Of a stretch of DNA of 64,000 bases, positions 8,958 through 15,608 are shown in pieces. The number at the start of each line of letters is the position of its first letter. Positions within the stretch are counted from its first letter, which is position 1. The notes beneath the pieces were generated by a model. The model saw only the letters and a list, made by a program, of their open reading frames with translations, did no database searches and was not told the origin of the DNA. A program made the position numbers and the translations under genes. This DNA comes from Runella sp. MFBS21 (GTDB lineage: Bacteria; Bacteroidota; Bacteroidia; Cytophagales; Spirosomataceae): positions 1 to 64,000 of the forward strand of contig NZ_JARNTW010000029.1 of the NCBI RefSeq assembly GCF_029433105.1, written 5' to 3'.

Positions 8958-11303
8958 ATGTTGCGAAATTATCTTAAAATCGCTCTGCGAAATCTTTGGC
9001 GCCAAAAGATGTATAGCAGTCTAAACATAAGCGGGTTAGCAATAGGGCTAACGGCTTTTATCCTGATGTCGCTATATGCAAAGCATGAATTTACTTATGA
9101 TGGCTTTTTCAAGGGAGCAGAGCGTATTGTCCGCATCACCTCTGAGCTCAAAACGCCAGAAGAGCCGATGCAGCTTGCCCTAAGTCCTGTGTTATTAACC
9201 GATGCCTTAAATCACGATTACCCCGCGATTCAGAAAGCGACTCGTCTTCAATCGATAGCGGCTACGGTCAAGTATGGCGACAAAATCTTCAACGAAGAGC
9301 ATGTGTATTATACCGACCCTACCGTTTTTGAGGTATTTTCGTATCGCTTCAAAGAAGGAAGTAGTAAAGCGGCATTAGCTCATCCGAATACGATGATTGT
9401 GACAGAATCATTTGCCAAAAAATACGGAGGACAAACCCATATGCTTGGGCAAATCCTTTATATCAATCAAACCCCTTATACAATTACGGGAATCATTGAA
9501 GATTTACCTTCTAATACTGACCTAAAAATCAATGCTTTAGTATCACACAACTTTGCCACTACCAAAACATGGATAGAAGAAGACTTGTCGGTATTTACCT
9601 TTGCCCTTTTTAAAAATACCCCCAACCTGCGCTCACTAGAGCAACAACTCAATAAACTTAGCGAACAAAAAATAAGTCCAGAGTTAAAAAAAATGGGAGC
9701 TGAGGGATATTCCTTGGTTTTTCATGCTGAAATGCTGGCTGATGTTCATTATAGTCAGGGAAAACTAGAAGATACCCCTAAAGGCAATAAACAATACGGC
9801 TACTTATTCTTGTTTTTGGCCCTATTTGTATTAACGATTGCCTTGCTTAATTATATCAGTTTGCTCACAGCCCGCGCTGCCGAAAGAGCCAAAGAAGTAG
9901 GTGTTCGCAAAACCAACGGAGCACGGCGCAGTCAGATTATCCTTCAGTTTTTGTTTGAGGCCTTGCTTTTGAGCTTTTTTGCGGTCATTATCGGAATCGT
10001 AATGCTGGAGAGCTGCATTCCAGTAATCAATCAGTTGCTGGACATTCGCTTACAACTATCACTCAATGAAACGGTACTTTGGGCTATCTCTATTCTCATC
10101 TTTACAACCTTGCTTGGGGGCGGGTATCCGGCTCTCGTTTTATCAGACTTCAACCCTATCCAAGTACTGAAAGGGACTTTTAGTCAGTCAGGGCGGGCGT
10201 TAGGGTTTCGAAGATTCATCACTACTTTTCAGTTTACACTTACTGCTAGTATGATTGCGGGGGTATTGATTATTTATGCGCAAATGAATTTTCTCCAAAA
10301 ACATCATTTAGGATTTGACAAAAACCAAGTGCTTGTGGTACAACTGCCGAGCGATTCAGCCTCGCGGGCCAAAGGGTACGTTTTGGCTGCTGCCTTACGG
10401 CAGCGCAGCGAAGTTAGCGACCTTACAGTTGGCACAGGGCTTCAGCCCGACGCTATGGGAAGTACTTCTTTCAAGGTAGAAGGCAAAGCAAGGGAGGTCA
10501 TGACAAAGTATAGCTTTGTTGACCCCCGTTTTGTTCCGTTGTTGGATATGAAGCTCCTGACAGGACGCAACCTTTCTGATGATATTAGTACCGACAAAAA
10601 AGAAGCCTTTATCGTAAATGAAGCCTTCGTAAAAATGAGTGGATGGAAACAGCCTCTAGGCCAATCGATAAAAGGTTTTATGCACGATGGCAAAGTAGTA
10701 GGTGTTATAAAAAATTTCCATTATTACTCTCTCCACAATGCCGTCGAGCCGCTTGTTTTGGTGTATAGTCACATGGCTCCTAATAGCCTGATGCTTAAAA
10801 TAAAGCCAGAACACTTGTCGGTGGTTAAGTCTCTTTGGCAAAATCACTATCCTGAATTTCCTTTCGAGTATTCGTTTTTAGACGCCACCCTCAATCTACA
10901 ATACCAAAAAGAGGCTCTTATGATGAAACTATTCAATGCCTTTGCTTTTCTGACGATTTTAGTTTCTTGTTTAGGATTATTCAGTTTGGTGACATTCACC
11001 ACTGAGCTACGAACCAAAGAAGTGGGCATTCGAAAAGTTTTAGGAGCTTCGGTAGGTAGTATTACGGCTTTGTTGACCCAAGACCTTTTAAAGCTGGTTT
11101 GCATTGCCATTGTTATGGCTACTCCTCTTAGTTTTTATGTAATGAGTAAGTGGCTAGAAGATTTTGCTTACCGCATCACAATTCCATACTGGATTTTTGG
11201 GGTTTCGGCTATCCTTACTTTTTCTATCGCTCTTTTTACGGTAAGTTTTCAGGTGATAAAGGCCGCACTGATGAATCCTGTAAAATCGTTAAAATCCGAA
11301 TAA
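8958..11303 (+). CDS. FtsX/MacB-like ABC transporter permease (paralogue 2)
   Basis: 781-residue paralogue with the same architecture: N-terminal helix, MacB periplasmic core, three-helix FtsX module with AKEVGVRKTNG, central helix, second periplasmic core, and C-terminal FtsX module with TKEVGIRKVLG, ending NPVKSLKSE. The GTG at 8910 would place the start inside the palindromic repeat and add 16 residues unlike any paralogue, so the ATG at 8958 (MLRNYLKIALRNLW) was chosen. No terminator separates it from paralogue 1, and they share the C-terminal NPVKSLK motif, so co-transcription is likely. Substrate and ATPase partner are unknown. Confidence 0.87.
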   Translation: MLRNYLKIALRNLWRQKMYSSLNISGLAIGLTAFILMSLYAKHEFTYDGFFKGAERIVRITSELKTPEEPMQLALSPVLLTDALNHDYPAIQKATRLQSIAATVKYGDKIFNEEHVYYTDPTVFEVFSYRFKEGSSKAALAHPNTMIVTESFAKKYGGQTHMLGQILYINQTPYTITGIIEDLPSNTDLKINALVSHNFATTKTWIEEDLSVFTFALFKNTPNLRSLEQQLNKLSEQKISPELKKMGAEGYSLVFHAEMLADVHYSQGKLEDTPKGNKQYGYLFLFLALFVLTIALLNYISLLTARAAERAKEVGVRKTNGARRSQIILQFLFEALLLSFFAVIIGIVMLESCIPVINQLLDIRLQLSLNETVLWAISILIFTTLLGGGYPALVLSDFNPIQVLKGTFSQSGRALGFRRFITTFQFTLTASMIAGVLIIYAQMNFLQKHHLGFDKNQVLVVQLPSDSASRAKGYVLAAALRQRSEVSDLTVGTGLQPDAMGSTSFKVEGKAREVMTKYSFVDPRFVPLLDMKLLTGRNLSDDISTDKKEAFIVNEAFVKMSGWKQPLGQSIKGFMHDGKVVGVIKNFHYYSLHNAVEPLVLVYSHMAPNSLMLKIKPEHLSVVKSLWQNHYPEFPFEYSFLDATLNLQYQKEALMMKLFNAFAFLTILVSCLGLFSLVTFTTELRTKEVGIRKVLGASVGSITALLTQDLLKLVCIAIVMATPLSFYVMSKWLEDFAYRITIPYWIFGVSAILTFSIALFTVSFQVIKAALMNPVKSLKSE

Positions 11304-11340
11304 TGTCCGTCGTCGAACAAAAAGTGTCCATATTCGGACA
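11304..11340. promoter_or_regulatory. Tandem TGTCCG-N4-CGGACA-type palindromes, candidate activator sites
   Basis: TGTCCGTCGTCGAACA (11304-11319) and TGTCCATATTCGGACA (11325-11340) each match the 6-4-6 palindrome seen at 6243 with one mismatch. Their centres are 21 bp apart, two helical turns. The second ends exactly 53 bp before a sigma-54-like element, as in the first case. Confidence 0.6.
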
Positions 11341-11393
11341 ATGAATCACGACACCACATACACAACTCACTGATTATCAAAACCCCTATTAGT

Positions 11394-11408
11394 TGGTACA
11401 AGGTTTGA
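11394..11408 (+). promoter_or_regulatory. Sigma-54-like -24/-12 promoter element
   Basis: TGGTACAAGGTTTGA shares TGGTACA-N4-TTG with the element at 6312: the -24 GG and the -12 TTG are present at correct spacing. It lies 48 bp before the ATG at 11456 and would drive the twin small genes and paralogue 3. Confidence 0.55.
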
Positions 11409-11455
11409 GGAGGTTTAGGTTTGAAGTTTGATAAAAGGATAAAAAACACAAAAGT

Positions 11456-11758
11456 ATGGCACACATTGCGATTCCGATTCCGTCTCAACTAGGCAGACAA
11501 GACATCGAAATCGAGGTCTCTATCAACGGCCAAAAACAAATGCTACATTATAGAGTGGAGTTGTTTTATTGGAATGATTGTGGAATACCTACCGTCAACC
11601 GCGCCGAATGTTTGCGTCATATCCTTGCTACCTATGACCAAAATTGGCTCTTGTATTACATAGGTTCTCCCACGGAGCAATTTATCCCTATTACTTTTAT
11701 CCGAAAAAAAGAAAACGTCTTGATATCTCCTTTTCTTTATTCGCTTCTAAACCTTTAA
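11456..11758 (+). CDS. Twin small protein A of unknown function
   Basis: A 100-residue soluble protein that I do not recognise. It has no signal peptide or membrane segment, so it should be cytoplasmic. It is a close tandem copy of the next gene: the first 83 or so residues align without gaps, sharing MAHIAIPIP, QDIEIEV, YRVELFYW, CLRHIL and YYIGSPT. Beta-strand-like alternation and conserved aromatic residues suggest a small beta-rich fold. The last 15 residues (ENVLISPF onward) differ completely from the twin, consistent with divergence or an old frameshift. It is first behind a candidate sigma-54 promoter and lies upstream of a permease gene, so a role tied to that transporter's response is inferred. 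Confidence 0.8.
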   Translation: MAHIAIPIPSQLGRQDIEIEVSINGQKQMLHYRVELFYWNDCGIPTVNRAECLRHILATYDQNWLLYYIGSPTEQFIPITFIRKKENVLISPFLYSLLNL

Positions 11759-11762
11759 GAAC

Positions 11763-12062
11763 ATGGCACATATCGCTATTCCGATTCCGACCCAACTAGG
11801 CAAGCAAGACATCGAAATCGAAGTCACCATCAATGGCCAAAAGCAAGCGCTTCATTATAGAGTAGAATTGTTTTATTGGGATGACTGCGGCCTTCCAAGC
11901 GTAGATCGCGCCGATTGTTTGCGCCATATTTTATCCCAATACGACCACGATTGGACGTTGTATTATATTGGCTCTCCTACGGATGAGTTTGTGCCTATTA
12001 CGTTTGTAAAAAAAGAAGACCTTATCAAACAGCGGCAACTCCTCACCAGCACTCCGACCTAA
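11763..12062 (+). CDS. Twin small protein B of unknown function
   Basis: A 99-residue tandem paralogue of the preceding gene, starting 4 bp after its stop. Roughly four fifths of the aligned residues are identical by eye, with a polar C-terminus (KKEDLIKQRQ) in place of the hydrophobic tail of twin A. No signal peptide, membrane segment or known motif is seen. The two Cys residues (DCG, DCLRH) occupy the same places in both copies. The following permease gene begins 77 bp later without an obvious terminator, so the three genes may be one operon. Confidence 0.8.
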   Translation: MAHIAIPIPTQLGKQDIEIEVTINGQKQALHYRVELFYWDDCGLPSVDRADCLRHILSQYDHDWTLYYIGSPTDEFVPITFVKKEDLIKQRQLLTSTPT

Positions 12063-12139
12063 TCATCTCACAATTAGCATTGGTTTAGAGAAAAAAAACC
12101 CAAATAATGGTTAATCGATAAACTATTAACTTAACATCC

Positions 12140-14548
12140 ATGATACGCAATTATCTCAAAATAGCTTTCCGAAATTTGTGGAAAAACAAAACCTATTTGT
12201 TTATCAACCTCATTGGTCTTTCGGTCGCTTTTGGTGTCAGTATTTTATTGTTTTTGAGCGCTTACCTGTTATTGACTTATGATAATTTCCACGAACAAAA
12301 CGGCGCTGTATATCGGGTATATCATAAGGTCAATTCGCCACAAGGTGAAGAGTACGGCAACTCCATGCCTTTGCCTATGCGCGGCGCTATGAAGGCCGAA
12401 TACCCTGAAGTAAAGTTGGCCGTACGCGTGATGTCGGGCGCTGCTCAAATTCAGAAAAACGATAAGCTCATCAATCAAGGTATCATTTTTACTGACCCTG
12501 ATTATCTGCAAGTTTTTGGGTATAAACTCCTAAAGGGCAACCCTCAAACCGCCCTCAATGATTTGAGCAGTGTGATATTGAGAGAAGATATTGCTAAAAA
12601 TATTTTTGGAGAACAAGACCCCATCGGCAAAACCCTCAACATCAGCCACGGCGACAAAGAGGTTCCCTATGTTGTAAGCGGTATTATTGAAAAAGGGCCA
12701 GAAAATACCAGTATTCAGAATGAAATGTTGGTAAGAATCGAAACTGCAGGCGAATTTGCTGACAATAAAGACCGCTGGGACGCCGACCAACATGCTCTCT
12801 ACGTAAAACTAGATGACCAAACAAATCCTGCTACTTTTGAAAAACGCTTAAAAGCATTTACGGCCAAATACTATAAAAGCAATATCGAACAACTCAAAAA
12901 AGAGGGGGCCAAAGCTGATGCTCAAGGTGATGTCATGAGCACTCGTATTATAGGGCTTTCAGAGAGTCACTTCGACAGTCGAATCGGCAATCAGGCTATC
13001 AGCAAAGTATATCCTTATACCCTACTGATTGTGGGAGTAATTATATTGCTCATTGCGGCCATCAATTTTATCAACTTGTCGATAGCTAAGTCTTTCACAC
13101 GAGCCAAAGAAGTAGGAATGCGCAAAGCTTTAGGGGCTTTTAAAGGGCAAATTGTGGGGCAGTTTTGGGGTGAAGCTTTCTTGATATGTATAGCCGCCTT
13201 TGGTCTTGGGTTGTTTTTATCGTATGCATTGCTTCCTCATTACAATGCCATTTTTCGTTCTAGTTTATCTTTGAATCTGCTCCAAACACCGTCTTTGTTA
13301 TTGAGCATTTTTGTATGTTTCGCCCTTGTAACCTTAGTAGCAGGGGGCTATCCTGCCTGGGCAGTGACGCGTTTTAATACCGTAGAAGTCCTCAAAGGCA
13401 AAGTAAAAGTCAGTGGTAGTTCGGGAGGGATTCGCAATACACTTATCATTTTTCAGTTTACAATGTCGGTACTGTTGATTGCGTGCACCCTGATTGTCTG
13501 GACTCAAATCAATTACTTACGCTCCAAACCACTCGGTTTTAATACAACCCAAGTGTATAGCATCCCTATTGGACATGAAGTATCGGGCAAGCGCCTTCTG
13601 AAACATTTCAGAAATCGTCTAGCCAATCAGCCTCGTATTTTGAGCATGACAGGCTCAGACGTAAATCTTGGACGAGGACTTGACGGTTCTTTTTCAAAAT
13701 CGGTCTTAGGGTTTGAGCAAAATGGCAAAAGCTTAAAGACCAATATGCGCACCGCTGATTATGACTACACCAAAACCCTCGACCTCAAACTTTTACAAGG
13801 GCGGGAGTTTTCGGAGGCCTACGCCACCGACACAGCTTACTCAGTGATTATCAATGAAGCGATGGCAAAACAACTGGGTGTAAAAAATCCTTTAGGGGTG
13901 ATTCTCAATACCGAGGAAAAACACAAAGTAATTGGAGTAGTTCAGGATTTTCATTTTGAATCCCTGCATCGACAGATAGAAGCCGTTTCATTCTTTATGA
14001 ACGGGTTTTCTATCAATTATATTTTTGTAAAAATTGCCCCCGACCACGTTGATGAGACTATCGCATTGCTTAAGAAAACCTACGCAGAACTTGCTCCCAA
14101 ATCTGAATTTCAGGGGTCATTTTTGGATGAAAACATCAATAAACAATATCAAAGAGAAGAACGCCTCTCAAAAATATTTTTTAGCGCCGCTACCCTAGCC
14201 ATTATTCTTTCTTGTTTGGGCTTGTTTGCGATCGCCATCATGGTTATCTCCCAACGAACCAAAGAAATTGGGGTTCGCAAAGTACTTGGGGCTTCGGTTT
14301 TCAGCATTACGGCTTTATTATCTGCCGATTTCCTCAAAATGGTGGGAGTAGCTATTCTTATAGCCTCTCCGATAGCATGGTGGATTATGGATAAATGGCT
14401 CACCGATTTTGCGTATCGTACTTCTATCGAATGGTGGGTTTTTGTGGTGACTGCTCTCCTAGCGGTAGGAATTGCTATCGTTACCATAAGCTTCCAGGCT
14501 ATCAAAGCAGCTCTTACCAACCCTACTTCTTCTTTGCGCTCGGAGTAG
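12140..14548 (+). CDS. FtsX/MacB-like ABC transporter permease (paralogue 3)
   Basis: 802-residue permease with the two-module architecture. The N-terminus MIRNYLKIAFRNLW leads into a helix at about 19-42; the FtsX signatures are AKEVGMRKALG and TKEIGVRKVLG; the end is NPTSSLRSE. The start is the ATG at 12140, which aligns with the paralogues without extension. It is downstream of the twin small genes and probably shares their sigma-54-like promoter, and it is followed at once by a strong terminator. As with the other copies, no ATPase gene is adjacent, so the energy source must be encoded elsewhere or the protein may work without one. Confidence 0.87.
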   Translation: MIRNYLKIAFRNLWKNKTYLFINLIGLSVAFGVSILLFLSAYLLLTYDNFHEQNGAVYRVYHKVNSPQGEEYGNSMPLPMRGAMKAEYPEVKLAVRVMSGAAQIQKNDKLINQGIIFTDPDYLQVFGYKLLKGNPQTALNDLSSVILREDIAKNIFGEQDPIGKTLNISHGDKEVPYVVSGIIEKGPENTSIQNEMLVRIETAGEFADNKDRWDADQHALYVKLDDQTNPATFEKRLKAFTAKYYKSNIEQLKKEGAKADAQGDVMSTRIIGLSESHFDSRIGNQAISKVYPYTLLIVGVIILLIAAINFINLSIAKSFTRAKEVGMRKALGAFKGQIVGQFWGEAFLICIAAFGLGLFLSYALLPHYNAIFRSSLSLNLLQTPSLLLSIFVCFALVTLVAGGYPAWAVTRFNTVEVLKGKVKVSGSSGGIRNTLIIFQFTMSVLLIACTLIVWTQINYLRSKPLGFNTTQVYSIPIGHEVSGKRLLKHFRNRLANQPRILSMTGSDVNLGRGLDGSFSKSVLGFEQNGKSLKTNMRTADYDYTKTLDLKLLQGREFSEAYATDTAYSVIINEAMAKQLGVKNPLGVILNTEEKHKVIGVVQDFHFESLHRQIEAVSFFMNGFSINYIFVKIAPDHVDETIALLKKTYAELAPKSEFQGSFLDENINKQYQREERLSKIFFSAATLAIILSCLGLFAIAIMVISQRTKEIGVRKVLGASVFSITALLSADFLKMVGVAILIASPIAWWIMDKWLTDFAYRTSIEWWVFVVTALLAVGIAIVTISFQAIKAALTNPTSSLRSE

Positions 14549-14569
14549 TTTTATTTGTAAATAAATGCC

Positions 14570-14611
14570 AAAAATCCCCCAGAAAATTTGCGAATTTTCT
14601 GGGGGATTTTT
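14570..14611. terminator. Strong intrinsic terminator after permease paralogue 3
   Basis: A 19-bp perfect stem (14570-14588 with 14593-14611; core TCCCCCAGAAAATT) has a TGCG tetraloop and runs of A before and T after, 21 bp past the stop codon at 14548. It ends the twin/permease operon. Confidence 0.9.
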
Positions 14612-14678
14612 GTTTCATTCCAACTTTTCAAGAGCTACCTGCGTCTTATCCATACAAACGTTAACCTTTCTTAAAACA

Positions 14679-15044
14679 ATGAAACCGATTATCTTTCTAA
14701 GTCTCTTTTTTGTCTTTGCCTCTGTTGCTTGTGATTCGAAGGTAAATCCAGAAGACACCAAAACTACTAAAGCTAAGTTGGTAAATGCTCTGCCAGTGGA
14801 TGGTTGCGGGTGGCATTTTTCGATTGAATCTGACAAAGAAACCATCCAACTTTTGCCCAACAATGCTTCTAAAGAGAAAGTCAATACGCTCATTCAAAGT
14901 GCGGAAGCCACTCATGGAGTATATATGGTAGATGTAGAAATAACTTATCGATTGACAGGCCAAAAACAATCGGTACAATGTGGCTGGGGTAAAACTGGCG
15001 AGTTTGATGAAATCGATGTTCTCCAAATCAAATCTCTAAAATAG
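14679..15044 (+). CDS. Small lipoprotein of unknown function
   Basis: A 121-residue predicted lipoprotein: a hydrophobic signal (MKPIIFLSLFFVFAS) ends at a lipobox SVAC with acylated Cys18. The mature part carries two CGW motifs (DGCGWHF and QCGWGKT) whose cysteines could form a disulfide, and the length suggests a small beta-rich domain. The reading frame is open from 14565, but the ATG at 14679 was chosen because it opens directly on the signal peptide and the earlier part overlaps the terminator. It is 4 bp before the first Kazal gene, so the two are probably co-expressed. No function can be assigned. Confidence 0.75.
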   Translation: MKPIIFLSLFFVFASVACDSKVNPEDTKTTKAKLVNALPVDGCGWHFSIESDKETIQLLPNNASKEKVNTLIQSAEATHGVYMVDVEITYRLTGQKQSVQCGWGKTGEFDEIDVLQIKSLK

Positions 15045-15048
15045 TCAA

Positions 15049-15264
15049 ATGAAATCTTTGTTAGTAGTGATTTTACTGAGTGCTTTTTTGGGATGCGAAA
15101 AAGAAATCCCTAGTGATTGTATAGAAAAACCAACTCCCGATGTTGGGTGCACCTTTGAATATGCACCTGTATGCGGATGCAACGGCAAAACTTACGGAAA
15201 CGCTTGTGCAGCTAGGATTGTCGGAATCAGGGTAGTGTATCAGGGTGAATGTAAAAGCAAATAA
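15049..15264 (+). CDS. Kazal-type inhibitor domain lipoprotein (copy 1)
   Basis: A 71-residue lipoprotein: signal peptide, then lipobox LGC with Cys16, followed by a single Kazal-type domain. The signature PVCGCNGKTYGNAC is clear, and the six cysteines have Kazal-like spacing (C24, C34, C42, C44, C53, C67). Kazal domains block serine proteases by inserting a loop into the active site, so the mature protein may protect the envelope from proteases, although binding partners cannot be read from sequence. It follows the small lipoprotein by 4 bp and is followed by a second, similar copy. Confidence 0.85.
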   Translation: MKSLLVVILLSAFLGCEKEIPSDCIEKPTPDVGCTFEYAPVCGCNGKTYGNACAARIVGIRVVYQGECKSK

Positions 15265-15296
15265 AAAGTTCTCAATAATAACATTTAATTAAAGTC

Positions 15297-15518
15297 ATGA
15301 AATCATTATTTGTGGTGGTGTTTCTTGCCGTTTTAATAGGCTGTACCAAAGAAGAAACCATTGAAAACGATTGCGTAGAAAAGCCTAATCCAGACAGAGC
15401 ATGTTATGCACTCTACGACCCCGTATGTGGATGCAATGGCAAAACCTACGGTAATGCTTGCGAGGCGGCCAATGTAGGTATTAGGGTGGTGTCGAAGGGA
15501 GAATGTAAAGCAAACTAA
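15297..15518 (+). CDS. Kazal-type inhibitor domain lipoprotein (copy 2)
   Basis: A 73-residue tandem paralogue of the previous gene with signal peptide, lipobox IGC (Cys16) and the same Kazal signature DPVCGCNGKTYGNAC. The reactive-loop residues before the signature differ between the copies (ACYALYDP here, GCTFEYAP in copy 1), so they may favour different proteases. The stop codon overlaps the left edge of a terminator hairpin, so this ends the lipoprotein-Kazal-Kazal transcription unit. Confidence 0.85.
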   Translation: MKSLFVVVFLAVLIGCTKEETIENDCVEKPNPDRACYALYDPVCGCNGKTYGNACEAANVGIRVVSKGECKAN

Positions 15519-15549
15519 AAAGCTCAACATCAAACATTTAAGCTTTTTT
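15517..15549 (+). terminator. Intrinsic terminator after the Kazal genes
   Basis: Arms AAAAAGCT (15517-15524) and AGCTTTTT (15541-15548) with a 16-base loop and a T-run, overlapping the stop of Kazal copy 2. The short stem makes it moderate in strength. Confidence 0.6.
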
Positions 15550-15552
15550 AAC

Positions 15553-15608
15553 AAACCCGACATGGGTTTTGTGCGTACCTTGCAAGGCCATTTTAAACGC
15601 ACAAAACC
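15553..15608 (+). promoter_or_regulatory. Two mutually exclusive leader hairpins ending at the start codon of permease paralogue 4
   Basis: Hairpin 1 pairs AAACCC (15553-15558) with GGGTTT (15564-15569). Hairpin 2 pairs GGTTTTGTGCGT (15565-15576) with ACGCACAAAACC (15597-15608), which touches the ATG at 15609. Both use bases 15565-15569, so only one can form at a time, and hairpin 2 would bury the region just before the start codon. This resembles a translational switch, but no ligand or leader peptide is recognised. Confidence 0.45.

Noticed and set aside
14565-14678. N-terminal extension of the small lipoprotein
   Set aside because: It would run through the terminator hairpin and hide the signal peptide; the ATG at 14679 fits a lipoprotein far better.
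15562-15586. Possible third sigma-54-like element before permease paralogue 4
   Set aside because: The TTGCA at the -12 place is good, but the -24 GG is not kept at the right distance and no TGTCCG palindrome lies upstream.
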